Shown in pieces: positions 1 to 15,100 of a DNA stretch of 64,000 bases. The notes under the pieces are model-generated. The model did not search any database, was not told where the DNA came from, and was given only the letters and a program-made list of their open reading frames with translations. Position numbers and translations under genes: made by a program. Within the stretch, counting starts at the first letter, position 1. The number at the start of each line of letters is the position of its first letter. Where the stretch lies: the NCBI GenBank assembly GCA_961205875.1, contig OY540810.1, positions 33,666,001 to 33,730,000 on the forward strand, in the 5' to 3' direction. The stretch comes from Sialis fuliginosa (taxonomy: Eukaryota; Arthropoda; Insecta; Megaloptera; Sialidae).

Positions 1-109
1 TGTCTTCACTTGGCACCAGTAGAGCAAACGGTCTTTGACTGTCGCCGCGCTGTTGCTTAATGCTGGATCAGTGATCTTAAACAGGGGCTTTCCTCCGACC
101 CCAGGGGAA
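1..109 (-). CDS. SMTN: E15 (partial): linker and start of the CH domain
   Basis: The acceptor AG is at 110-111 and the reading frame is open to the window edge (36 codons after the split codon). The upstream intron has an in-frame stop, so the boundary is firm. It encodes SSPGVGGKPLFKITDPAL, then DRLLYWCQVKT, matching the opening helix of smoothelin CH domains. The split serine AG+T joins E14 exactly. The rest of the CH domain, roughly 90 residues in this family, should lie to the left of the window. Confidence 0.85.
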
Positions 110-3100
110 CTATCAGATAAGCGCGCAGTCAATCATTTGTAGAATTAGTCAAAAGAGGAAAATTATTTATAAAAGCGATAGATTCTCAGACCCATAACCA
201 TGTCCGAAAGACAGATAAAGCTAATATTTACTTTTTGTTGTACACTACGTTTTTACCAATCATGTATGTTAAAAAGTTCAGAAATGGTTACAAGAATAGA
301 TTTTTTATAAATTAAGTCAGTAAATAATTTATTTAATAAAATAGAAAAACGATTTTTAAGATTTATGAAGCATAGTAAAGAAATGCTGATTTTTTATATT
401 TTCATCATGTTTTAAGAATCATTAACATAAGTTTTAAAAATTTAAAATATCTATATATGGATTGACTTTTAATTATAAAGTAAAGAAAAAACTCATAATA
501 TAATAATAATTGTTGGTGCAGCCGTTAAATACATACAATGGTTCATATGATTTTGGCGGCCCTTCCTCACTTTTCTTACATAATGTTTCCTATTATTATT
601 TAAAGATATATTGATTATTTTTACTGTAATTTTAATGTCAGTTGCAATAAAATTATAAACTTACACTTACTTCCAATAGTAGGAAATACATCGGAATTCC
701 TAGCAACTCACAATCAGATGCATTTTCTATTAAAAATTTAATTGATAAAATATATAATAAAAATTTAACACTGGTTTCAATTAACGTATTTTAAAATAAT
801 TAATAGGAAACTTATGCAAGTAATGCTATGACCCCCCCCCCCCCCCCCAGTAAGAATTTTAATATTTTACACACCCTTTCCCCAAAAGCCTTAAATAATG
901 AATATAAACTGCTTTATTATTTAATGAAGTACTCATATTAACAATTTCTGCATGTAATGATAATAAATTTTCAAATAATTTAAAAGAAAAATGAGTTTGC
1001 CTGATTATACCCCCATATGATCTGCATGCAAAAAACTTAATAGTAAATTTTTTATATTCTACTTTTCAAATCTTAAAAATATGCGTTTAATTATAAATTA
1101 TAATATAATTATAATCCAAATATTTAAATACAAAATATTTTTATTATTACCGATATAATTTTTTAATGAATTTATTTCTCTACGTTTATATTACCTGGGG
1201 GCAGAAGACGGCAGACTATTCTGCTTATCAAGCTGCCGGAATTTCGCAAAAGGAGACATCGGTTTACTGCTAACAGTCCGTTGGGTCGTTGTAACTTTAG
1301 TAGTCACTGAAATTATAAAAAAAGTATTAGTAAATATTCTTTTATTTAACAAAACGTAAAAAAATATTTTTTTTGTTGTATTTTTTAATAAAATGGTGTT
1401 ACTATTGCAAATCTATTTAAAAAAGTAAGTAGTTCAAAGAATTGTTTAAAAATAAACATTAATCTCATGCCAGTTTTTAAATATATTTTTAATTTTTTTC
1501 TCTGCATTACTTGACAGCTTAGAAGATTAATGCATATATTTCAATTTAAATAACTTCAAAAGAACTCATTCCATTGCTAATACAACTCACAATACTAATA
1601 ATAAATTTATCTCAATATTTGTCGTTTTAATATTGAGAATGAAAACAATAAATAAAAAACACTCATTACCTGTTTTAGTTTGTGGGCCTTCTTTAACAGT
1701 TTCTTTTGTTGTTTCGACACATTCTGTAAAATGAAAGTATCGTTTAAAATTTCATAGCCACAGCTCTAAAATAATTAATTTATGCGATAGGATAAATTTT
1801 ACTGCGTAAAAATTTTATATGATAATTTTTAGAGTTAGTTTGCAGCATTTTTTGCATTACAGTAACACAACTACAGAGACAAATAAAAGATATTATGTGT
1901 ATTTATTTTATCATATCGCATAAGTGCAAACATCTACTCTAAGAGAAAAAAACACGGTATTATAGTCAAAGCATTAAATCATTATTCACACACAAAATAT
2001 GTTAGAAAAAGAAAAAACAAAAACATATATTAATAATACAAATATAACAAAACACATCAAAATACAAAAAAAAAAGCTTCATGCACGGCAAAAAATTATC
2101 AGATAAAATTTTCTGACTTAAAAAATACTTATTTAATTAATGTTTATCTAAAGTTATTTAACCTGACTTCAAAACATTACTGAAAAAATCTAAATAACAT
2201 TGTAATGTTTACAACAAAACAAGCTTTCAAACATAAGTCTCTATGAAATCAGGCTTTCATTAGTTCTAACGACACTACAATATCTTGTTTATGAAATGAA
2301 TCTATTTCTAGATTAAATGGTTTAGGCATGGCTTCACACGGTACTTGAATGCAACAGACATTGTAAACGACACTCAGTAACAATTGCGATTGCTTATGCC
2401 ACTCACAATTGGGAAATAAAGATGTCAGCAACAGATTTAGCAACGTTAGTTATCTTCTTATCGATCGTTTCAAATCCACATAATACAAATAATACACATT
2501 TAAATTCACTCAGCTCTATAATAAAATTATTGCATCATTATTATATCACATTATTCACAGTCATCCGAAGATGTTTGGTTTACACACGTAGTTCACATTT
2601 GTTGGTTACATTAAGTGGTACATATTGTACTAAATGACTAGATACTTTGGAATGGGATAAATAGTTCAAGGAGGAACTTTCGATTATATCGATTCTTTGA
2701 ATAAATCCTCAAATGCTTCGTCTACATTTGTTTCGTCTAGTAATGTCACATCGTTCACTACAACATGAGGCATAGTTTTACTCCGTGTTAAAGGAGTATT
2801 ATATCGTTGTGTAGAAACTTTATTTATTGTTTTGGTTCTATTGATTGCACTTTTTACTGGTGTCTTACTAACTTGGGGTACTATAGGTTCATAAAATGAA
2901 TTCAATGCAGTTTTTGTCATTGGCTGAGGAGATCTTGAGCCGTTAAAATAAGCTTCAACTGTTAATTTCTTTTTAACTATTTCATCTTTAGTGATTCCAG
3001 CTTCAAACTGCTTAGGAACTATACTATGACTAGATTTTGCTTTCTGGAGTAAATATCTACTTCTGGGAGATGATCTAGGTGACGGAGGTTTAACAACTTG

Positions 3101-6100
3101 TTGTTGTTGAACAATTTGATTCCATGCCTCAAATTTATTCGGTGATCTTGAAGGAGAGGCTGTTTGGTTTGCAATATCAGAAGTACGAGACACAATATGT
3201 GGTAAAAATTTCTCTCCAACTGGAATCTGTAGTTTTGATGTAACAACAGATTCACCTTGTTCGTTTAACTCGATTGATTGTGTTGATAAACGAGGTTCTT
3301 TTGATATTCTAGGTGGTTCTGGTCTTGATTGTGGAGAAGAGTAATTTTGTGATGCAAACATATTCAAATCATAACTAACAGCTGCTTGCGAATTAGACTT
3401 ATTATTTATTTTAGTTTGGTCTGGTTTTGGTTTAGGTTTAGGTAAAAGTGGTGGATGTTCTTGATACTGTTTAACATTTTCTACCTTCTTGACATGACTC
3501 GTGCTTTGTTGTGGACGTACATTATTTTGAATTTGTGATGAATTTGATTGAGTATCTTTAGTTTTTCTCAAAGGAACTTGTGGAGGTGGTTGATAATTTG
3601 TTGTATTCATTGTAACATTTCCAGAAACTCGAGGTTCTTCATACGGAAGCCCTCTTTCATTTAAAGTTTTTATTTGGGCTCCTCTAGGAATCGGTTTTAC
3701 CTGTTGAATCTTTTCTGTTGTATTTACATGTTGTGGGTATACCTTTTTCGATTCATCTTGAATATTTTTATCTGAATATTCAGAAGAATTGACTGGCTGA
3801 TAACTCAAGCGATCTATCTTCTTTTCGTTAACTGGTTTTGTACCCTTGTCTAAACTTCCTCTGCGGCGAGGAACAGGAACAGGGATCGGTGGAGGTACAG
3901 GACTGCGTGGTGAATTTAAATTTTTTATTGGTGTAGGAGATTTCTTATCCAATTCATTTTCAGGAGTTGTTATTCGTTGTAAAGCGCTGCGTAAATTTAG
4001 AGCCATTTCAAAATCTTCATCTCTACGCCTTGGCACTTTTTGTGTTACAGTCACAGCTGTTTGACTGATAGGGGCTTTCATAACTTTAGTCACAGTCTTA
4101 TATTCCATAAAATTAGGCAACATTACATCAATTTCATTATTTTCAGAAATGGATGAGTTAGTAGATATTGGTTCAGGACTTGGGTAATCAAATATCTTCA
4201 AAGGTTCTGGTTTTGTAATCGTCTCCCTCTTAACTGGATTTTGTATTGGTTCACTTATATTTTGTGTTGAATATGTGATATTCTCTACATAACCAGTATA
4301 ACCATTCATTGTATCATCTTTTCTATCCTTCTCTACGTAATTATTATAATCTTGAAATTTATCCTTGTTCTTATCTTTTACTACATAATTATTATAATCT
4401 TGTATTTTGTCCTTATTTGTATCATTTTCTATGTAATTTTTATAATCTTGGACTTTATCCATATTTACATCTTTCTCTACATAACTATTATAATCTAGTA
4501 TTTTATTACTATTTTTATCTTTCTCTGCATATTTATTAACGTTACTTGTATCAAATTCTTTTCGATAATCAGGACTTAGCATATTCATTGAACTATTATA
4601 ATCTTGAGGCGAAACTTCGTCAGTTTTTATTGATTCTACTGTTCCTTGAATATAAGTATTTAGAGTTTGTTTAGGAATATAAATTGGTGATTCATGTACA
4701 ATATTAGAAATGCTATTTAAATCCTGATAAGTTTCTGGGAAATATGAATCGGATGATGCAGGAGATTCAGTATTTGATATTTGTTGAAAACTATCATTTT
4801 CATTATGGTAGTCATTATTCGGAATAGAATAAGGGATTGATAGTTTATTAATAACAGGTGATTCACGATATTGCTGCTGATAGATGCCATTATTAAAATT
4901 ATTTTCATCTGGTCGTGGATATGAATCCACTAAATTCGGTTGTTGCGGACCTCTATAGTTACCTTTATAACTGTCATCATAATTAATATGATTTTGAATT
5001 GGCTGAGTGTATGTATTATTTTGATATGTTGGAGGGGGAGAATTCTGTTTTCTAGATACTTCTTGAAATCGACTGTGTTCATCATGTCGAAAGTTATTTG
5101 CTGGTCTGTATTGCACATTATCATTAACATATGGTTGTTGAGGACCATTGTATTGATAATTATACGTTCTGCCATAATCGTTGTTATTCTGAAAACGTTG
5201 TACTAACTGTGGAGAAGATAGTTGTTGATTATAATGTTCATTATATTCTGCATGCGGATTCTCAACTTTATAAGATGGATGCGTAAATGTTTCTTTTATT
5301 ATTGGAGGCACGTAAACTTTTTCCCTTTCAACAATTTTCTGTTGGGGTATTTCATTTTTAATAACATTATGGTTTTCAAACTTTGAATTGACAAGATTGA
5401 GTACACGCTTTTCGTTATTCTCTGAATTTTTAAGCCAAGGAGCTGTGTTCAAAGGTGATTTTCCACGTTCCATAGGAACAGTTGTAGGAATATTACTTAT
5501 ATTTTTTGGTTTAAATGGCTCTCTGTACTCTGAATTTTGTATTGGATGCGATCCTCCAAATTCTGAATTTTTTGTTATATGTTTTACAATCCCTGTACTT
5601 GGCACAGAGGTGTATGCCCATGATTGGGCTGTACCAGGTGTTGTCTCTAGTAGAAATGGTGGATGGTATTGTTGAATTTTCTTTGGTGGTGGTTTAAATG
5701 GAGACATGGGGTTATGTGAAAATTTATTCACTGGTGCAGGCTGTTGAACAAATTTAATTGTTTTATTAGCTACCGATGCCTGATCACCTGTTCTAAGATT
5801 TGGATCAATTCTCAAAGATCCACTGACAACATCAATTTCTTGCCCTGCCCAAGGTAATTTAGAATGCTGTTGTTTATGTTCAAATAAATTTGTCAAAAAT
5901 TTGTTTCCTTCTTTACTTATTTTTGGTCCATGATAAGACTGTTTTCGCATTGTAGAATCATCAACTGTTTGCCATATTTTCTTTGTTGAAGGTACACTAG
6001 ATGATCTTTTTTCAAATTTGTTAGTTTTTTCAAATATTGTTTTCAGATTACCAAAAGTATTACTCCAATTATTGTTCTTACTTTGGTTTTCTGTATTATT

Positions 6101-9100
6101 AACATTCTGCCATGAATCTGCTTTATTCTCTTGTTTATTTAGGAAAGCTAAGAACTTTTTATCTGATTCTGTCTTTGGCTCCAATGTAGGCACAACGTTT
6201 ACATTAGTGTTTTTATCTCCAACCCTGATTGGACCCCGTAAAGCCAGATAGGTATTTTTCCTGGCAGCCGCTACACTTTTCTCATCATAATCTGTAATTG
6301 AACAATCACTGTCATCATCAACCTGATAAAAATTAAGCGGTTTTGGTATATCAATTGTGTTAGCACGTTTAATTCGCATTTTTTTATTATTAAACCTATT
6401 TAGTGGCTTACTTAAATCTTGTGAATTCTTTCGGGAGACTTCATCATTGCTTACTGTTTCCGTATCATTGTTTTCTGGAACATGTATTGTTTCATCTGAG
6501 TTTATAGTGTAAGTGTTTTGTGTGTCATGTGGTTCTGTAATATATTCAGGACCAATGTCGGGTACAGGTGTTGCATATCTCTCCTCAGTGTTATCATTCT
6601 CCTCGTCTTCAGAATTATAATCCCCGCTTTCACTTTGCATACTGGCCTGTTTGAGTAATGCTGCTTTATGAACAGCTGAATGTATTGCTTTTATTTTTAC
6701 TACATCTTCATGGCTTGATACACTTCCAGTAGATATCTGCCTGGTAAATCCAGTTTTATCATGTTGTTCTTCAACTTTATCTTTATCTTCTTCGATAGGT
6801 TTAGTTTCAACATTTTCATACACGTGAACAGATTCTGACTCTTCCTGTTTAGGAGCAGTCACAACAGGACCACTATCATAATGAAAGGGTCTCGGAACTG
6901 CATTTTTAACATATGCTTTAGGAGCAAAATGAACTGGCTTATAATGACCAATTTGTGCATTGTTATTTGTTTGTACGTCACCGTCAGAACTCTGTTTCTG
7001 AATCACATATCCTGTATTAGTTTTTTCATTTTGATTTGATGTTAAACTATCTCTGATAACCATTTCTTCCATAAGCCTTCTTGCATCTGCTAGTTCTTCT
7101 TGGCTTACACCGACTGTATGTCTGTTTTTTCTGTCCCGTCTGTTTGCAAACCGGGACTGGCTAGCCGGTTTGTCTACAGTAGGAGGTTTAACTACCGGCG
7201 GTGGTGGTAACAGACCCTCTTGTAGACGTGATACTAAATGCAATAGAGCCAATCGTCTTGTCGGATCAAGAGATACATCTTGGAAATCATCTACGTGTTG
7301 AAGTGAATTTTGTAATTTATTTAATGCAGTGAACACTTCTGTGAGTAATCCTGTTGACAGTGGTTCGACTTGTGATGATGCTGACTTAGCATCTTTGTTA
7401 TTCTGAATAGACGTACAAAGACCGGCTGCTATTAGACGTAAATCTTCGCCAGACTCAGTGCCTGAGTCTTCGACGCCAGTACCAGTGTGGCCACTTTCAT
7501 CACTACAACTTTGACTAGATTGTGTGCGTAAAAGAGGCCCATTCGGTCTATTGACTGAATCGGTGTTGCCCTGTTTGTCAAGCAGTTCTTTTAATAAAGG
7601 CAACAATAGGGACTCACCCTGCACATTTTGTTGGTCACCGCTGATGGTTGTAGTTGTCTCGATGACTTTTGTCTCAGCTTTGGCCCGATCTCCACTCGAT
7701 ATGATCTTTGTTCCTGCTGCAAAAAAGTAATTTTATTTTTGTTGTAAAATTTTGGAATCTTATTTTTAAAACATTATACCTTCTTGTTCAGCCATGACTT
7801 GACGTAAGCGTGCTCTTATAATTCTTCTTTCTTCGTAACTTGAACTTGATTCCAACTATATATTACAGAAATACACATTATTTGCAAATCTTTTACCTAG
7901 GTGCAATTTTAAGTAATAAATATAAATACATACATATTTATATAAAAGTAAATATTAATTAAAGAAAATAGTGGTATACAAAATAAAACAAAAACTTTCT
8001 ATAAACAACAATTAAAGTTTAAATTTGACAACAATGAAAAATATATAAGTGTTAACACATTACCAATAGTTTCAGTATGGTCTCGTCCCAGACTTCTTCA
8101 ATATCAAGAAGAGTGACCGGACGGCTAAAGTGACTGATAGAACCGACTTGGCGCCGGCCTGAATCCTAGAAAGAAATGCACCAAAATATAAAACATTCAT
8201 TTATAGCTTCTTAAATACATATGAATTTATGAGCATATCACGCTAATGCATATAAAAATATATAAATTTGACAATAAGCCAAATTCTTGTTGGTACATAT
8301 TATTATAACAAATGAAAATCGTGTAAGTTGTTTTATAACAATGAATTTGAAATTTAAAATTATTTGAAAAAAAATATTATTGGTACAAGTACGTTATTAA
8401 ATCTATTACATTTTTCTGTGTCTCTAAATTATTTTTGGTGTAATGTGTGTGTAATGAATGAGACCATGATGCATGGTCTAGAATAAAACAATAATAAACA
8501 TTGCTGTAAGTTAATACCCTCTTCAAGAACATTATTGTTTGCCAACAATAACAGGTAACTTTTATTGATATCAAGACATAGAAAATATTATAGTTTTAAA
8601 TTTACTAGTTCATCTTTTATCTGTTGTTAAACATTACTTTATATTATTATATGTACCAGGGGGGTTATTTTAATGTGGAGCTCTTAACTTGCGCAGCTCG
8701 AAAATTCAAATGTGCAATATTTTAATGATTATTTTGTGCAGTATCTAAATAATAAGAAAAAATTAATTCAGGTAACATTGAACTTACGACTGGGCTAATT
8801 TTTTTATTCAAATTTCAATTATACATAAAGTGGTTTTTGCAGTCTTTATTAATCATCATCTGTAATTATTTTTATAATAAATGTATGTAACTAATTTGCA
8901 CAAATTGTGCAGCTCGTTATATAACCTCTGGTAGGTACTTTATTTTTTATTCATACCCATATCAAAAATAAATTAATTCAATTTATTGTTTTATATGCTC
9001 TTAACTAAAGAATTGGTTGAAAACTATTTTGGTATATTTAGAGCAAATATTTAAACATCAATTCCTAAAATATTTTTAGAAATTTATTGGCTCTGAATGT

Positions 9101-12100
9101 TGATACAATATGATACAATATGCATTCAACAGAGAAAGAAGTTGTATAAGATTGAGTGGGCGTCAGATTTACTAAATGCAATAGCATGCTAATAAATTTA
9201 AAATTCACGCCTAAAAATATTCCGAGGTTCATTTTTTTGTACGTTCTATAAAAAGAAATAAAAAATTATTTCGACGTGCATATATATAGTTTTAATCGAC
9301 TGTTATAAACTTAAACTAGAAGGTAGTCATTTGTTATATCAATATTTATCATGTTTTAGCCAATTAATTACAACTTTCTATTAAATTGGTTTTCAAAAAG
9401 AATCTAAGAAAATTTTATAAATTAAATGATTGATCTTTAGATTAATCTCAAAATAAAAAGCAACAATACACGGTCTAAATATTTGTTCACTTGTTTTTGA
9501 TCTCTGAAGACCTGCAAAGATCTACAACGATCTACAAAGATCTCTGAAGATCGTTGTAGATCGTGATAAAGATTGAAACGTTAAAAATTTATTAATTTTC
9601 AACGTTAAAAAAATCTTTATTACGATCTTCTGAAATCTTTGTAGATCGTTGTAGATCTATGTAGATCTCCACAGATCAAAAACCGGTGAACAAATATGAT
9701 TTTGTCTCAAAATGCAGATCTATCAAGATCGGATTTGATCACAAAATTTTTTTTTCGGGTAAATATTTATATTTTTATGCTTGCCTTTATGTGGAAATGA
9801 AAATATACGAACAGAAACAGCTTTGGTTAATCGTTTGCTTACACAGTGCCAATTTATATAATAAAAAACAAACATCACGTATTTATTTTTAATCACTTCC
9901 TACAACAAACGCATCAATTAGTTATAAACATGACCTTGTGCCGGCCCTGTTACCAATTTTTTTTAACATTAAATTTGGCATCTGGTTTGTGCATTTGTCC
10001 TTGTCGGATACCTGTTAACACATAAGCTTGTCTCTTTCACGACGCGTACAGCTCGCGAAGGCGCCCAATAGTTACTCGACGATCCTATTTTGGTTAGATG
10101 CTGTTTGAAAAGCGTCGTCACCGACTCAACCTCTACCTAGATCGCACGCGGTGCAACGCACTCTACGTAGGTAATTATTTACGTTACGACGTTCATTAAG
10201 GGTTATCGGTAGGTCTTTAAAGATCATTGTTGAAAGTTGTCTTAATTTGAATTCATGACTAATCTAGTTCACTTTGGATGTAACGCGCGCTTTTTTTCAT
10301 TGTTTCAACACTTGTTGTTATTTTTATTGACGTACCGCCGTGTTTTGTCGCGCTATTTTTTATTCGTATTGTTAATAGAATACCTGAAATGTATTTATAT
10401 TCGTAAAATACGCAAGTGGGTAGAAATATAAATTTCTTTATAAATAATTCGTGACAGAATGTAGAAAATATGTTTTGAAATTTTTACGTTTTTAGAATTT
10501 CCTTTCTAGACAAATTACTTGGAAAAACAAAGCTATTAATTAATTAAACTTTTTGCTTGTCATGAATTCTTGAACTTTAAAAAAAGTTTTGTGTGGAAAA
10601 TCTTTTCACTTATCATCACACTATGTGCTTTTATATTAACTATTATATAAACATTTAGATTAAAATTAGCGTGCAGAAAATAAACTCACGGACTGCCTAA
10701 ACATAAAATGTTTATAAACTATATATTATGACCTTTAGTCGTTTTTTTATATCATCAACGATTTTATATAATGTAAATTATAAAACAAACATTTATTATT
10801 ATTTTTAATGAGCTTTTCAAATTAATATTACATAATAAAAGTGTAGGTGCAGATATTAATTAAATACTCATATCTATTAAATAATAAAATGATATCATTT
10901 TGGCGCGTTTTCTGTTATATAGTATAGGTGAAGACATTTTTATCACTGCGTCAACATATTTATCCCATTAAAATGTGAATACTATAAATAATATAGTGCT
11001 TTCTTCTATCTTTGATAAACTAAAGCACTTAACTCCACCTTTGTCGATTATACTGGTGTATTTGATTGGTACTTTTCAGAAAAATTATAAATGCCCGGTA
11101 TTATAAAAAATTTGCTTGAGTGCAAATGCAAATTAGCTTCCAGCTAACGCTATCTGCTAGGTGTCAAATTGTTATGAAATTGCTCGATATTTTAAAGCAG
11201 TGGTAATAAATTTATAATAATGTAAATACACTTATTTTAAGACGCTGATTGTACTTATCACGCATGCTGCAAGGTTATCATATGTACGATTTCATTCACT
11301 ACATCTGCGTGTTGTCATTTATATTTAATACCTAGGAGATAGCGTTAGCTGGAGGTAATTTGATTTTGCGCTCAAGCAAATTCTTTATAATATCGGGAAT
11401 AAAATATTTAAAACTAAAAGCATACGTTTAATCAGGCTCGGGGTGGGAGGGGGTACAACTATACCGAAGCCTTGATTGTGGGGATCCCATTTAGGGCTGC
11501 AAATTGCTTTAAATTCAGACGAGACGACATTGGCTTAAATTCGGACCAGATAAGATCGCGACGAGACCGTCTGATGTTTTGACGAGACGATATCAAAGGC
11601 CTCGTCGAGAATCTCTGTTTAAATACATAAGAATAAATTGAAACAATATTTTTTATGAAAAAATTACACGAAACGAAAAAAAGAGTTTTAATTTTCACGA
11701 GATGATTGTCAATTGTAAAATTCGAGACCAAAACGAGACTTCAGTTTCAAAAATCGACAAGAAACGAGACTTACTTGACTCTCGTCTCGTATGCAATCCT
11801 AGTCAAATTTGATATAGATAATGAGATTTAAAAAAAAGTAATGGGCCTTAACATTTCTATCGCCAGGCCTGCGTGTCACATTTATTTTCTATCAAACAGA
11901 ACACGTCAAAGGACCCACTCATATTAAATATACATATGTATACTCCACGTGGCTGCACCACATAAAATATTCAGGAAAAATCGTAAACTTTTACGATCAC
12001 CACCGCGCGATCTAGATCATTTCCTAAAACGGACCGTCAAAAGTTTTTGACGTATGATTGGCAGTTCTAAAATAAACAAATAACCTAAATGCAATATTGA

Positions 12101-15100
12101 TTTAGAATGAGTACATACAGTGGCAGTATACGTGGGATCAGTTATGGGTTATGAGTATAATTATATATGCAGAGACGTATACAAAATACAAAATGTGGAA
12201 AAAAAAATGTTTTTTATAATAAACTAGCTGTGCCCGCGGCTTTGTTCACGTCGACTACGGAATTATGTATTGTTTAGGATTTTTGAAAAGTATAGTTGAA
12301 TTAAGTACAAACACACAAAGTAACCAACACCTAAATTACTTAATAAAAACGAATCAGAACAAAAAGTACAAATAATTTTTGTTCTGTTTGAATTTAAAAG
12401 TTAATTATTGAAAACAAAATAAAAAATTGACGCTCAAAAGACAACGGCCAAGCCGAGGGAGTCCGAATGGCGGCCGAGCGCATGCGAATCGTTTCATCTG
12501 CTCCGCTCCGACGCGCCACTTATTCTTTAGTTCGCGCGTTATTAATAATAGTTTACCGTATATAACTTATTTAAAGTTATTTCCTAAACTAAAAGATCAA
12601 ATTGGATGCTGTAAAGGGCAAATTATATCTACATTAAGTACTTTAACGATCAAATCATTTATTTCGAAAAGGATTAATGTTTTGCAGGTTATAAGTCCAC
12701 GTAAACAGAACCCAAATATTTTTAATTTTCTTTGTAACATAAAAGCAATCATTCTGGCTTAGATATAAAAGTAATTAATGCGTTATCGCGGACATATTAT
12801 AGATATTTTGATTCTACTCAATTCTTTACTACATTATTTTGCTCAATATTTAACTGTTTTGGCAGCGTATTGCAAAAGAGCGCGCTGGCGGCAAATTTTT
12901 TTCCGACTTGATTTACTATTATCGTTACTGCTTATTCCTTATGTTACCTAACGTAACAAAATATATCCTATAACCTGGCCAGAGAACATATCTATGAATT
13001 AAAAAAAAACACGTAAATCAGATAAGTGGTTCTCGAGTGATAAGCGCACTAACGGACAGACAGACAGAGAGACGTTGAGCTTTATATATATTAACGATGA
13101 CTGTCGTTAATTTGCAGGGGGGGGGGGGGGGGGGAATTTCTGAGTTCATTTCGGTAAAAGTTATTTAATTTGGCTACTAGACAGATCATGCTATTATTTT
13201 ATTACACGCTACTAAAGTAATTAACTAATGAACTTCATGATTAAATTAAATTAATATGTAATATTCAACTTACTAAATCAATAATCAATCAATTTTAAGG
13301 ATAAAGTGCATTTTAGTGAATATCAATTATCTCAGAACTGAAATTTTTAGGTGCTAGATAACTTATTTGACAAAAGAAAAAGTTTTAGTAATTGGCGTTT
13401 TAAAATTAAATTAATCTAAGAAAATTTTACAGTTTTTGTACTTATATTAATTAAACGTTAATCCTGTAACGGACGATTACCTAACCATGATTATGTTTGC
13501 ATTCTTTTTGTTATCTGAAATTGTTTTTACTAATCAAGTGGTCAAGTATAGTTACGAAAATGAACAAAATCGACGTACATAAATACGTTTTTTAAATTAG
13601 TGACTTATGTACGCCCGCCCATAATATGCTTTCATCCATGGACCACCACTGGACACAAGATTTGAAACACGTTTATCTGAACGATGAATTATAAATAGCT
13701 ATAAGTCGATTACGCTAAACCAGGAATAGAGTAGTAACCGACATGCAAGCTATAAAAAATAAATATAACGTACAAATAACGTCAATCGCGAAATCCGCTA
13801 TGACCTTAGTCTCCTCATTCGACGTAGTTCAGGACAAAGAACTATCTATGACTGGCAGATTTATTTGTATTGGGAGCAAGGATTTCAAATTGTGTAGGTT
13901 GAGGTGTATTCCAGAATACAATGTGTTTGTGTTTCGTGAAGGTATGTTCGAATCGATTTCTGGGTGACTGTAATAGCCAAGTCTCATATAGAGATACTCA
14001 TAGTAAGAGTTTACACAACCCGAATCGATTTCTGGTTGATTGTAGTAACCAAGTCTCACCTAGAGATACTCATAATCAGGGTGGGATTAACAACGTAGCA
14101 GGAGTAGCAAATGCTACGGGCCCCGCGTCTCTGGGGGCCCCGCGACTTTGCGGAAAAATATATTTTATTAGACTTACTAGTCTTACCACTTACTGTCCAA
14201 TGGTTGATACGGGGTGCCCAAATCTACAGTAATTAATAATTTAAATTTAGGGTTTCCGATCTCGATTCGATTTAATCGAAAAATCGATTTTTGAATCTCC
14301 GATCTTTGATTTTTTTAATCGATTTTTCTAAATTTGCTCAAATCAAATCAAGAAAATTTTGTTTGTGGTGTTTTATTATACACACCTCAAAAAAATTAAG
14401 GGATAATTAAAAATAAAGCAAAACAAAAAATTCAAATTTTCAAACAGTTATATTTCCGCAAAAATTCATTTCAATTTAAATGTTTGCGCTTTTTAATTTT
14501 TGAATAAAAATTTCAATTGAATGAAAAAGAAGGAAAATGATTTGGGATATACTTGTCCTTATTTAATATTTAATTTATTTCATTCTTATTAGAAAAAGAG
14601 ATAGATAAATCGTTAACTCCCTGAGTTTCACCCCTCCCCTCCCCCTAGCGACGCCACTACCAAGGGCCTCTTTATAACATTTGCTACGGGCCCCGCGCTT
14701 GCTTAATCCGGCGCTGCTCATAATAAGAGTTTAAACAACCCGAATCGATTTCTGGTTGATTATAGTAACTAAGTCTCACCCCTAGCCGTATTTTCTGATT
14801 TTATCAATCAATATCATTACATTTATTTCATATTATTACGTTTTTAGGGTTCCGAAAAAACCTATTAATCTCACTTTTTCGTCGGTTCGTTCATCTTTTT
14901 CAGTCAAAGCAAAATATCTCGTAAACTATATACGCTAGAAACTGATGCCCTCTAGTTAAATATGTACCCTTTTTCTAAGTCAAAAATGGCGCCTGAAGGG
15001 GGCTCCAGGAAGTAATTTATTTTGCCCTCCACCCCCCTCTAACTCTTTATTACCGTCTGTTTTATTAAAAATGGCGACGATGTCGAAACTCTTATTATAG

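Noticed and set aside
12427-12762. 111-codon plus-strand frame
   Set aside because: Lies inside the extra middle part of a repeat; no family resemblance and a sequence biased by A/T runs.
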